Below, piece by piece: positions 30,397 to 41,450 of a stretch of DNA of 64,000 bases. A program made the translations under genes and the position numbers. Every line of letters begins with the position of its first letter. The stretch's first letter is position 1. The stretch comes from Cryphonectria parasitica EP155 (lineage: Eukaryota > Ascomycota > Sordariomycetes > Diaporthales > Cryphonectriaceae), in contig NW_024468909.1 in the NCBI RefSeq assembly GCF_011745365.1, forward strand, positions 4,650,001-4,714,000. The letters are read 5' to 3'. Under the pieces are notes generated by a model. That model had not been told where the DNA came from, searched no databases, and saw only the letters and a program-made list of their open reading frames with translations.

Positions 30397-33388
30397 CTAC
30401 ATGGTGTAGCTGCTTTTCAGAGCCTCGCGATCCGCAGCAGGTAGTTGGTTGAGGAATTGATCGAACTGAGGAATCATTTGCCGATAGACATCGATGATCT
30501 ATACAACATGGGTTAGTGCTATTTCGGGGAGAAAGAGAAAGAAGAATTGTTTGTTAGGCGCTGGGGGGGGGGGGGGAAGGGTGTTCATCTTTCACTTACC
30601 TTCTGGAAAAGATCATGTAATTCGCGATTGATATCGCTCGGCAACCTCGTGTCGTACTGCGCTATGCACTGGAAGTACGATAACATGCTCTTCTCCATCG
30701 CCTGCGGGTTTTGGCCGACAATCATCGTGAACCCCTTCAGAGCGCTCGCTTTCTCGTCTGTAGAGTCCAGCTCGGTCATGGCACTCAGGAACTCGTCGGC
30801 AAATGTCGACAGGTGAGGCCCCAAGATGTCTGCGTTCTGCAGGCCCAAGCGGCCAAGGGCGATGGCGGCATTCTCTGTCACGCTGACGGGCACAGTCGGA
30901 TTGACCATGATCTGCACGAAACGCTCCATCAGGTCGTTCACGTACGGCGCCGTACTCTTTCCATTCTGGATGGCGACCTCTCCAGCGCTCCAACAGGCGT
31001 TGTTGACTACACTGAAACAGCCCTCGATGTCTTCGTCGACTACATTATCAAAGTCGAGCTGCCTGAGCAGGATGGGGAATATCGATGATAGGTGGTTCTG
31101 CAGTTGTGGGAAAACATACTTGGCGCAATCGCCAAGAAGAGCGTACGCTGACTGTCGGACTTCATCCGCTGGGTCCTCCATACACAAATTCAAGAGCTCA
31201 AAAAAAGCTGGGTCTGCGTCCTTGACAAGAGCCTGGGCCTTGTCATCCTCAAGACACTGGATAATGGCGCTCAAGAGGTCGAGACTTGTAACGAGGAAGT
31301 CCTTGTCGGGTTGATCGTAGTTGTGGTTGGTCTTGGCCGCCAAGGTCTGCTCGAGATTCTGGTGGATGATGGTGACACAGCGCCTGAAGATAGGGTGCGC
31401 GTAGGGAGCAAAGGCATCTCTCATCGCCATGGCGACGTAAGACAAGCACTCAAGCAGCGGGAATACCTCGCGCGACTCATCGGCAACCTTCTGCCATCGG
31501 TCGATCAGGGCGGGCATCAGCTGGCTCGAATGCTCTGGCAGCGACAAAACAGGCCCGACATTCTCGGCAAGCGTCTGAACACAGTCGTAGAGAATGTACA
31601 TGTTCTTGTCCTTGTACTTGGCGAAACAGCGGATGTACTGCTGAACGATCGGCCCGGTGTATGGCTCTAGGACCTTTCCGGCCTTTTCCTCGAGGTTCGC
31701 CATGGCCGACGCACCAGCCTCCTGGACCTTCTTGTTCTTGTCGAGCATCTTGTGCAGGATGCCCTCCATCATCGGCACAAAATACGCCTGTAATTGTTGT
31801 GGGTCTTTCAGGTTGGCAGCCCACGACGAGTAGCGGCCGAGCGTCCAGCATGTGATCTGTCTAACAATGGGCTCTGGGTCGTTTAAGAGGGAGATGAGGT
31901 ACGAAACCAGCTCCGGCAGGTGAGGCGTCACAACCGTGATGCAGCCCTCTGCGACAGCACCGAGGGCGAGGACAGCAGCCTCTCGACGCGGCCACTCCTC
32001 GTGCTTCAGATTTGTCGTCAAATACGGGAGGATACACTCGAAGACGGGGTCCTTGAAATCGCGCGCAAAGACGTCCAACGCGGCCGCAGAGCATTTTCGC
32101 AGAGTCCATTTCTCATCCGGATTCTCGTCACCAAACTCATCGTCAATCTCGTCAATTTCACCCTCTTCCAGGTCGTTGTCCATGCTGGCAAGCTTCTGGT
32201 ACGCGTTGCCGTTCTCAGCGGCATCCGCCGAATGATGCGCGGCGAGTTTGCGCGCCGACTTGTTTTGCGCGAACTGAGGCTTGATATCCTCCACGCGGTC
32301 CTCCTCTTCCTCGTCGTCCGACGCACCACCCAGCAGAGCAATATCCTCGCCGCCGTAGACCATCGACTCCAGGAGGACGGGGATGATCTTTTGAATGTAC
32401 GGGTTCAGAGCCTGCCACAGGTTTTCATGCTCGCCGACTGTGAGCCAGAACTCGGCCGCCTCGCACGCAAGCTCTTCATCCTCACTCTTCTGCTGTGTGA
32501 TGATATAATCCACCAGGCCAGCGATGTGGGGTGTCAGCTTGTCGGGCCTCGTGTCAACCAGTTGCACGAAGCAGCGGCAAACCTGGCGTCGAACATCCTC
32601 GTCGGCGTCGTTGGCCAAGGTGAAGAGAGCCTGGAGGAGGTCGTCTATGCAGGTGAGCATGGCCTGGGTCTTGCGCGGCGTGAAGACGTTGATGGCAGTC
32701 AGAGCCTGGGCGCGCACTTTTGGCAGGCTGCTCTTGGTCGCCTGGATGAACTTGGGCAGGAGATAGTTGAGTGGCCTCTGGCCGTTCTGCTCGCGCTGCA
32801 ATATCTTGAAGTTGTCCTCGCAGATCTTGGCCATGGCCGCCATTGCGCCCTCCTGGCCCTCCGGAGACACCTGACCGGTCTCATTCCCGATCATCTTGAG
32901 AAGCTCCGGGAGGAACTCGGGCCACGAGTATATCCCCACGCGGCTGATGAGCTCTGTTGCAATATTTCCGGCGTAGCTTCGAATCTGGGGAGACTTGTCT
33001 TGTATGCCGAGAGGAACGGCCATCTTGATCAGACCCAGCGAGGCCTCGGGGATCTGCTTGAAATTGAACTTGACATTGTTTTTCAGCATGATCGCCGCGG
33101 CGGACCGAACAAGGCCATAATCTTGCGCGGAGAACTGGAGGCCCGAGGGCGGTTCGGCGCTGGAGAAGAGGTAGGCTAGGTAGTTGTTGAAGTCTGGTGA
33201 GGTTTTGGCTTGTGACAGCATCTGACGGAAAAGAAGTTAGCAACGCCTGTTTCGGAACGGAGAGACGCATGTGGACGTGGCCATACCAGCTCGGCCTTCT
33301 TCTGAGCTGCCTTGTCGAAGCCGCTGAGAGAGTCCTTGAGATAGACGGCCAGAGTCTGGAGAGACTCGGGCGAGGGTTGCCACGCCAT
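30397..33388 (-). CDS. KAP104: Transportin / karyopherin beta-2 (Kap104) nuclear import receptor
   Basis: Three exons (33388-33287, 33221-30600, 30498-30397) give 941 aa; introns of 65 and 101 nt, both phase 0. The whole length is alpha-solenoid HEAT repeats. Matches to transportin include PDFNNYL, MLKNNVKFNF, the acidic H8 loop (ASDDEEEEDRVEDIKPQF) and WTLRKCSAAALDVFARDF right after it, ITCWTLGRYSSW, and EVRQSAYALLGDCAKY. Transportin imports cargo with PY-type signals, such as hnRNP proteins, and releases it on RanGTP (family knowledge). Start MAWQPSPESLQ corresponds to the usual N-terminal helix. The last intron has a 14-base poly-C run on the coding strand; the final exon codes 33 residues. 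Confidence 0.95.
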
Positions 33389-35690
33389 GACAGAGGACGG
33401 ATGCGGATTCGTGGAAGTGCAACAGGGCGCACCACCTCCACAACAGGCCCGAGGAGGATCAAGAAAGATATAGCCAAGTGTCGGAGAGGCTTGCTCTGGT
33501 GGGATTCAATTCAGTCTGGTCGAGGAGAGAATAGGAAGGAGGGAAAAGAGGAAGAGGGTTGGGAGCGGTTTGTGCAAGAGATCGCCGGTTGGGAAGAAGG
33601 TTGCAAGCTTAGCGGCTGGGCAGGCTTGTATAAAGAGTGAGTAGAGTGAGCGGGCGGGTGGGTGTTTCTGAGCTGTGGTAAGAGGGTAGAGGGATTGGTG
33701 GGGTGTTTGGCAGGGGCACGGGCTCCAAAAGATTGCAACCCCTCTCCAAGAACACCAGGCGCCGTTACCAGCCAGGAAACAATGTGGGGAAAAGGACCAG
33801 GGCGAAAACAAGCCCCCCTCCAAAAATAAAAGAGAAGGAAGAACGAAAAGCAAGAAGAAGAAAAAGACGAACAGAAAATAGAATAATAGAAAAGGATAAT
33901 CCAAAGCTGAACAAGTCGAATCAATCTTGTGAAACTCAGTACAGCGCATAAAATTTGCACCTTGGCCTACATTGACATAAAAGATTTAAAAAAAAAATTT
34001 AAAAAAAATTGTGACAGTGTGAGATGGGGGCCAGAGCCGCCCCAAGTCCTCAACTCTTGAGGCGTGGTAGCCCTGACGTTGTACCACTGCCCGTGTGTCT
34101 GATTTTTTCATCCTCTCTTCCCTTCTCGCCTCCTGTTAGACCTTGCTTTAGTCAGGACACTTAAACTGAGCTTTCATGGCTATGGGAGTAGCTTAAGTGG
34201 GTCCCTCTTTATTTCTGACCAAGCGACTTCACCTGCTGGCACCCTTCCACCTTCTTCTCAGCTGCAGGTGACCGTTCAGCCGGCGTGATAAGGTGATTAT
34301 CAGAAATCAGTAGAAGCAATGCGTCAGACTCGAGCCGCGTACCAAAAGTAGCCTTTCCTGTTTCCTTTCTTTTACTCTTGTTTTTACTTCTCAAGACCAG
34401 ACGAAGGTCATGAGGGTGGGTACAAACACCCGAGTTTCAGTGAGACCTCCTGACCTGCAAACTGCGGTAATGCTCTGGAAATCACAAGGAGAGCGCCGCA
34501 TCGCCAGCGTGACAGCACCAAACGGTAATTTTGGACCTTCGTCTCTCTCTTGAATACTCAAAGACTTTAGATGTCCATGGACTAGAACAGGTGGCATTAA
34601 CAAGCCTCCCTTGACATATGCACCGAGCGCCGTCACAGTCGCAATACTGTTGGCACTTAGACTCGAGCTTCCCAGATATCAGCAGAAAAGCTGGAGGCGG
34701 AGAAAAGCCCCAGGTCACAAGTCTCTTGTCGATATGATTATCGAACCCCTGCTCTGACGTAGTTGGATAGTAGCATGTGTTCAACGGCTGCTGCACATTG
34801 CCTATGCCAACTTTGTTCCCGATGCTTTGCTCTTCCCAACTAAATTATTAGAAGTCTGCTTGACTCCTGCGGTGACCCCGTGCTTCATGTTGTGGGCCGT
34901 ACACACGAGACCTAGCATTACAATCTTGCTGTACGACTTGGTCGAGGGGCTTGGGCTTCTTCAATGAGAACAATGGTTGGGTCACCCAACTCGTGTGGTC
35001 TACCAGTCGCCTCGGGAAGTGTCGAACAGGCTCAGTTGCTGAATGGTCACTGACCGTTCCCTGATGAGGCCAGACTATCTTTTCTCAAAGTGTTCAAGTT
35101 TTTCTCCAGTGGCCGTTCACTCATGAGAACCTTCGCAACGGGGGGCCCAAGGTAGCATGTTAGCTTGTTTTGACACAGGGCGTTTGCGCCCGAAGGATTA
35201 CTGACACCAGCAGTCTGCAAGGGATCGGCACTGTGCTGTGACCTGAGGGGGAAAGCTTGTTGCAGCGAAATTTGACAGCAACATCGTATCCGGTTGTCCT
35301 GATTTCAGACATGCTCAACATTTCCATAGGCTAGACTCACTGCGAGTGCCTGCTAATCCAATCCATTGCTCGACCTAGCTTCTGCTCCGGTCGGGCTCAC
35401 GTCGTCAAAATCTTCTGAAGCCTGCGGTGTGCACGCCCTGTGTGACGCGGCCACCTGCACTGGCACCCCTGGCTTGGTGGTTCAGAAGTGATACGGTGAA
35501 TACCTTTCGCGGCTGGCGTTCCCGCGGGGGAAGGGGGAGGTCACACTGGCTCAGAGCCCGCCCTCCCGCCCGCCAATGACCAGAATCGAGTTGAGCCTCT
35601 GGTGTCAGAAAATATGACCTGCACTGGCCAGCACCTGCCCAATAGTGCAGCTAGCAGGCAAGCAACCAAGACATCGCAAACCACGGCCCT
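33389..35690. other. Intergenic, upstream of Kap104 and downstream of PAC4
   Basis: 2.3 kb. The first 600 bases, purine-rich on the plus strand, are probably the Kap104 leader and promoter. An A-rich duplication (ATTT then A8-A10, twice) lies near 33983-34010. No supported gene. Confidence 0.5.
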
Positions 35691-36197
35691 TCATGAATCG
35701 CTGATGGATATCCCAGACACTCCATTCGTGATGCCCTGTGACGTCTGCAGTTTCTCAGTGACGACCTCGACAACCGTCTTAAAAGCCTCCATCTCTTCCT
35801 CTACAGTCCCGCCGAGCCCTGCGCCTGCGAGACTCACCGAGCTGCCCACGTATACAGGGAGCTGGGCCCTCTTCGCGAGGAGCCGGGCCAGGCGGGAGGT
35901 GAACTCCAGCGAGGACTCAACGCTGAAGAGGGGCGTCGAGAGAGGCTGACTTGGATTGAATTTCTAGCGAGACGAGGTCAGCACAGCGACTCGGCTGAGG
36001 GCATGAACAGGACTCACGTCAGGCAACGAGTAGACAAAAGAGCCCATGGTCGGCGGGCTAGACATCTCGTCTGCCGATGCGGTCGTCAGGAAGAGCATAA
36101 TGGACTTCGCCTGGACGGTCAGATGGATGTAGATCCGGGTGTCGAGTGACCTCGGAAGGGGGAAGGAGAGCTGAAACGTTTGCATCGTGTTCGCCAT
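35691..36197 (-). CDS. PAC4: Proteasome assembly chaperone 4 (PAC4/Pba4-like)
   Basis: Two exons (36197-36018 and 35963-35691) separated by a 54-nt intron (GTGAGT..CTAG, phase 0) give 150 aa. Exon 1 codes LSFPLPRSLDTRIYIHLTV, SIMLFLTTASADE and PPTMGSFVYSLPD. Exon 2 continues with PLSTPLFSVESSLEFTSRLA, LPVYVGSSVSLAGAGLG and TVEEEMEAFKTVVEVV. This order of strands and helices, and the closing EEEMEAF, match the PAC4 family, which pairs with PAC3 to build the 20S proteasome alpha ring (family knowledge). The first ATG in the open frame is 36197, in a good AAACATGG context. Divergent from the methyltransferase gene with 774 bp between starts. Confidence 0.85.
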
Positions 36198-36971
36198 GTT
36201 TACGGATCCAGGCAAGTGTAGCAAGCTTCCCCAGGTCTGATGATGGATGGGGTGAGCGGCTGACGGATCACTGGACAAAGTTACTCTTGCTTCGTGCACC
36301 CTGGAGCTCTCTTAACTGCAGTATTGTGAGCCTAGGCAGGTCTGCTGCTGTAGCAGTTAAGCTTACAGTGGGCTGCCGAAGGATTACAGTGGATGCTGTG
36401 CAGCTTGTGCTAGGGCCTGGGTTGGGCCCACCCACCTTGTCTGCCATGCAGCAAACTCGACTAGGCCTTAGCCTGGGCAGGCATTGCTGGTCAAACCCTC
36501 CGAAACTGCAGCAAGCCCTACTCCAACAAATCGACCTTCAACCTCCGCCATGGAAAACAACAAACGATATAAGCCCCGCTAGTCCACAATATAAATCCCA
36601 CCTGTCCACGATGTCGTTTGACTTGCTTTTTGAATAACAAATAACATTGCTAATCTCCCAAGATTTGTATTCTTGTGTTCCTTCTCTTCTTTACATCTAC
36701 AACTTTACTCTTCAGTATGCATCTCAACATTTCATGATCAAGCACCCTTGGTGATCAAGTCCGGAGTTATCACGAGAGAGCATTTCCGAGAAATCTCAAC
36801 ATCATCACACCCACATAGCTGTTGACGTGAGAATCACCAAGCAGAATCTCACCATCCCACAGACAATCCTGATCTCTGAGAACAAGCTCCTTGAGTCTCG
36901 GTCTCAACAGCACAACATTGACAACCCACTCAGCAGAACAAAAAACTTGTGCCCTCTGAAGTACAGACAGA
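36198..36971. promoter_or_regulatory. Shared divergent promoter region, PAC4 and methyltransferase
   Basis: 774 bp between two divergent start codons. It becomes A/C-rich toward 36971, as in a 5' leader. No specific regulator site could be named. Confidence 0.4.
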
Positions 36972-38378
36972 ATGGCAACTCAGCAGGAGTCCACAGATGA
37001 GAATGCCTGGCAGGGCATTGACAAGACTGTTGATGACCCAGAGGAGGCCAGAGTCATGTTCTGTGCTCTTGACTCTTTCATGTCAGTTATACACATCCGA
37101 ATGCATCTGCTATCCCTGCATTCAATTTACTGTTATGCCATCTTTGTTGAGCCGAAGCTCTACATGCCTCTTCAGAATGGGCATTTCCCATACTGCATAG
37201 ACTTCACCTCTCTCCCTCTCTCAGAGAATATTACTGACAGCCCCTACAGGCAGTACGGAAAGGTTGCCCACTTCAACTGCACCCATCTGCGCCGACAGTC
37301 TTTTTACGCCCTGCCCGAGGCTCACTGGAAGATGCTCGCCGCTCCCCCTTTCAACTATCTCGAGACCCTGGACAAGGTCGACGCGGCTATTGACTCCAAT
37401 GCCGAGCTTGCCCGGAACATCGCCAAGCACGGAATGCGGAGCTTCCAGGTCTACGAGTCCAACGGGGAGGGTGACTTCCAGATGCCCGAGCAGTGGGCTG
37501 GCGTCGCTAAGTACGGCGACATCGACAAGGCGAGGAGCACCCTTCGTCAGTTCTACCGTGACTGGTCTGCTGAGGGTGCCGAGGAGCGTGAGGCCAGCTA
37601 CGGTCCCATCAAGCAAGCCCTGGCCGCCGAGCGCGCGAGCAAGCCTGAGGTTGAGCACCTCAAGGTCCTCGTCCCAGGCGCCGGCCTGGCCCGCCTCGTC
37701 TTCGATCTGACCCTCAGTGGCTGCGATGCCGAGGGCAACGAGATCTCCTATCACCAGCTCATTGCCTCCTCCTACATCCTCAACTTTGTCCAGTCCGCTG
37801 GCCAGCACACAATCTACCCGTGGGTTCACACCTTCTCCAACCACAGCACCCGCGAGCGCCACCTGCAGGGCTACAAGATCCCCGATATACACCCTGCCAC
37901 GGCGATGTCGGCAGCCCAGGATGTCGGCTCCATGTCCATGTGCGCGGCGGATTTCTTGTGTCTGTATAGTGATGCAGAGCACAACGACACCTACGACGCT
38001 GTGGCCTGTGTCTTCTTCCTTGACACGGCGCCCAACCTGATCCGCTACCTCGAGACCATCTACAGCTGTCTCAAGCCCGGCGGCGTTCTCATCAACATCG
38101 GCCCTCTCCTGTGGCACTTTGAGAACAACGCTCCTGGAAATCACGGTCACGACGACGACGGCGATGGCGAGCATGACGCCAACAACTCGTCGGGGATTGC
38201 GGATCCGGGCAGTTTCGAGCTGTCTGCTGACGAGGTGATGGCCCTCGTCAAGGGCGTCGGCTTCGTTGTCGAGAAGGTCGAGTCCAATATCAAGGCTCCG
38301 TACATCCAGGACCAGCAGTCCATGCTGCAGACCATCTACTACGCCACCTTCTGGGTGGCTCGCAAGCCTGCTGTCTGA
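36972..38378 (+). CDS. Carnosine N-methyltransferase-like protein (N2227 family)
   Basis: ATG at 36972; stop at 38376-38378. The whole span is one open frame, but I read an intron at 37082-37249 (GTCAGT..TACAG, 168 nt, with CTGAC before the acceptor), which gives 412 aa. Splicing joins ALDSFM to QYGKVAHFNCTHLRRQ, the normal N2227 start; without it a 56-residue insert appears with unrelated composition. The SAM-binding fold shows VLVPGAGLARLVFDL, GNEISYHQLIASSYILNF, the conserved DIHPATAM region, VACVFFLDTAPNLIRYLE and LKPGGVLINIGPLLWHFE. The human homologue CARNMT1 methylates carnosine and related peptides; yeast has YNL092W (family knowledge). An acidic/His loop is inserted near the C-terminus. 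Confidence 0.9.
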   Translation: MATQQESTDENAWQGIDKTVDDPEEARVMFCALDSFMSVIHIRMHLLSLHSIYCYAIFVEPKLYMPLQNGHFPYCIDFTSLPLSENITDSPYRQYGKVAHFNCTHLRRQSFYALPEAHWKMLAAPPFNYLETLDKVDAAIDSNAELARNIAKHGMRSFQVYESNGEGDFQMPEQWAGVAKYGDIDKARSTLRQFYRDWSAEGAEEREASYGPIKQALAAERASKPEVEHLKVLVPGAGLARLVFDLTLSGCDAEGNEISYHQLIASSYILNFVQSAGQHTIYPWVHTFSNHSTRERHLQGYKIPDIHPATAMSAAQDVGSMSMCAADFLCLYSDAEHNDTYDAVACVFFLDTAPNLIRYLETIYSCLKPGGVLINIGPLLWHFENNAPGNHGHDDDGDGEHDANNSSGIADPGSFELSADEVMALVKGVGFVVEKVESNIKAPYIQDQQSMLQTIYYATFWVARKPAV

Positions 38379-39304
38379 GTCTGTGGATCCAGATGAACCC
38401 CCCACAGCCTGACCAACAAGAGCGGCGAAACGCTCCTGCATGTCATTGTTGGAACCGAAAGCCAGAAAAAGGTGTTGATGAAGAGACGACCAGCTCGATT
38501 AACTTTTTTATGGCCCAGGTTGCTCACCACCTGCATCTTCATTAAAGGAAAGGAGAGAAGAAAAAAATAACTTGATCACCGAACGCACATCAGAGCCCGA
38601 TGCGACAACTTGTTGCCGCCTGGAACAACTTATGGCCATGACAGGGCAGAATTGTGCAGGATGTTGTCTTTGTCGAGCTGATGTTGGCGAACGACATACC
38701 CTCGAAGTTACCCACGAAGGAATTTATGCGACACGAATCCGTTCACCTGTCGGTTCAGGGGCCCGCTACTTCTTGGTTGAGCAGCGCATTATGCGCCCTT
38801 GGTGACTTGGAGAGTTTAGGAGTTTTGCGTTTCTGAGGGGGTTCTTCTTTTCTTTTTCTTCTGTTTTGGACCGGCCTTGTTTCCAGTCGGCATCGGAGAA
38901 AAGTTTAGGCCTCGGGTAATGGCCTGGGAGATGATAGAAATGACCTGCGTTCGCTGTAAAAGGCATGCAAGGTTTTGATCTTTGGGTTGCACATTGGTGG
39001 AGCATTGAAGGCATTTGCGGATAGATGAGATGTGATCCGGGCTCGGCACACAGATAGATGCCTCATTTTTACAGGTACTAAGCCAGAGCCTCCAAGAGCA
39101 TATTGAGGTCTTTCCATCTTTATTTCCTCTCGGATTAGAAATGAAGGACATGCATATTCCCTGGTGGTTTCTCTCGCAACACACACACACGCATACACGC
39201 ACACACGCTCTGATTTGCTGATGTATACCAACTGTGGTCTATCCACGATATACACACATACAGCAGCTTTCTCTTCTCCTCCCTCTCTGTCTTCCTTCCT
39301 CCTT
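38379..39304. other. Convergent 3' intergenic region
   Basis: 0.9 kb between methyltransferase and dehydrogenase stops. A CA-rich repeat lies at 39178-39207. No supported gene. Confidence 0.5.
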
Positions 39305-40253
39305 CTACAGGTGCGAGTCCCCAGCAGCCGACAATTCCCCCCTGGTCCACATCGCACCACCATCTATAGCCACCGCCTCCCCATTCACATGGCTTCCCGC
39401 CCTGCTACACAGATACACTACCACACCCGCAATATCCTCAGGCTTCCCAAGCCTCCGCATAGGGTTCGAGTCCTCAAACTTCTTCTGGCCCCCGCTCAGC
39501 TCCAGCAACACCGTGCTCATCTTGGTTGGGAAGAAGCCCGGACAGATACTATTCACGGTAATATGGCGCGGCCCCAGCTCGACAGCCAGGTTCCGCCCCA
39601 GATGAATCACGCCGGCCTTGCTGGCCGAGTACCCAAACGTGGCCTGCTTCCCCAGCGTGCCGACGCCCAGCCCGGCGACCGACGCCGTGATCACCACGCG
39701 GCTGGGATCCGCGATCGAGGCGCGCGCCTGGAGCAGCGGCGCAAACAGGCGCACCGTGTTGAAGACGGCGCGCATGTTGAGGTCAAAGACCTTGGCGATG
39801 GCGGCGTCGGGGTGCGTGTCGAAGGCCTCGCCCCACGTGGCGCCGGCGTTGGCCAGGAGGATGTCGACGTGGTCTGTGTGGCTGCGCACGCCGTCGACCA
39901 GGGCTTTCACGCCGGCCTCGGTCGCACTGTCAGCGGGGACGGAGATGGCCTGGCTGCCTTGGGGGAGGTTGGGGAGGGCGTTTAAGGTGGCGACGGCGGC
40001 CTCGCAGGCTTTGACTTTGCGGGAGGAGATGAAGACTTTGGTGCAGCCTGCTTGGAGGAGGCTGTTTGTTTGTTAATAGGGGAGTATGTTGGTTGATTTG
40101 GGTTCATTCTTGTGTGTCGGGGTTTATAAGCTTGATGATAACTTACGCTGAGGCTGCTGTCAGGCCGAGTCCTCGCGAGCCTCCAGTGACGACAGCGACT
40201 TTGCCCTTGAGGCTGAAGAGGGAGGGAAAGTCCTCGATCTTGTGGTCCTCCAT
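39305..40253 (-). CDS. Short-chain dehydrogenase/reductase, RhlG-like 3-oxoacyl reductase
   Basis: Two exons (40253-40147 and 40061-39305; intron 40146-40062, GTAAGT..ACAG, phase 2) give 287 aa. A classical SDR: TGGSRGLG at 23-30 (NAD(P) binding), NAG at 107-109, and catalytic Ser163, Tyr180 and Lys184 (ITASVAG and YSASK). PGFFPT follows Lys184 and the C-terminus has SHVNGEAVAIDGGAMW. Arg and Lys near the first loops (GSRG, then FISSRK) favour NADPH. The overall look fits fungal proteins named after rhamnolipid-type 3-oxoacyl-ACP reductases; the true substrate is unknown. No biosynthetic cluster is adjacent. Confidence 0.9.
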
Positions 40254-41450
40254 GTTGCAGTTTATGGTCTATGCAACTGTATCCTAGCCTCAAATAAAAA
40301 TTGTAGATCTATTCCGTGTTTTTGGTCAATCTCATAATCTCATTATATCTCAGTTTGAGGGGAGAACTTTGACACGACAAATCGAGGGACTTACTAGAGA
40401 TGGCGATAGATGGAAATCAAGCTGTTGTTCGTGCTGTCCTTGCTATAAGCTGATGATGGTGTAGAAATATATCTAAGAAACTCGTAGATGAAGATGAAGA
40501 GGAAGAACAGATCTTCAGAGTGTGAGAGAGAAGAAAAGAAGACGGTCCGGAAGACTACATACAAGCTTCCCCGGACTGGGGGTGGAGCACCAGCCGTGAC
40601 GATTTGCGGGGAGGGAACAAAAAGCCGAGGCTCGGTCGATCCGCTACGAAAGGATACTAGTTACTGTAACCTCTCTTTAGACGCCATGTCTGGTGGCGTT
40701 CAGAGAAGATGCGTGTTGCAATTGGGGTTTTGTTTTTATTTATATTTATATATTTCCAAGTCCTCTCACTCATCGTCTCTTGTTGGTGCTGTGTTTGGTG
40801 GAGCTCGTGGGCGTCTCTGTGTCTTGACTTCACCACATACAAATCACGGTATCTTGTATTATGCTCAACCCAAGTAGAGAGAAATCATAACCTGACCAGG
40901 ACGTAGGTGGACTGGCAGACTTTACGCGTCAATGATATGACCATAGAGGTTGACCAAGTATACGTCGGCCATCCATTACCTCGCGAGAGAGACGGAGATC
41001 TAAGATTCAGCTCAAGTGGCAGGACAGCAGAAAACACTACGTCCGATGGATGATGAAAAGAAACACGCCAGGCCGTAGCTTTCCAGTGCCATCATCTTCC
41101 AGACGATCGAAGACAATGCTCATGAGATTCCCGATGTGTTGTTTGGGATCCATGCACTCTCATGCCCTGAACGTAAAGGCCAGGCTGGATTCATCGTCGC
41201 ATGGCCGCGACATCTTATGAGACCCCATCGGCCAGACTTTCTCATTTATGAATTGGTATCTGACAACACGCTGTTTTTGCCCTCATACTCCGTGCTTTAA
41301 TATGCGATTTGTGCGCAATGGATATCTCTCCCGTTTCCTTTGCACGTGCTCTTCAATGCCCAAGACAATAGTAATACATTTTTATCAACAAATCGCCTTT
41401 TCGTCTCACTTGTGCTCTTGCCGGCTTTGGAGAGGAAAAAAGTAACCAGC
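40254..41450. other. Intergenic between SDR and Usa1-like genes
   Basis: 1.2 kb. The first ~300 bases are likely the SDR promoter and the last ~200 the 3' region of the Usa1-like gene. No supported gene. Confidence 0.5.

Noticed and set aside
31920..33179. 419-codon open frame on the plus strand opposite Kap104
   Set aside because: Antisense shadow of strongly conserved transportin exons; Leu/Val/Gly-rich reading with no domain.
34391..34796. Two overlapping minus-strand frames of 81 and 104 codons
   Set aside because: No family match by eye, overlapping frames, no splice signals linking them.
37221..38441. 406-codon open frame opposite the methyltransferase
   Set aside because: Antisense shadow of the N2227 coding region.
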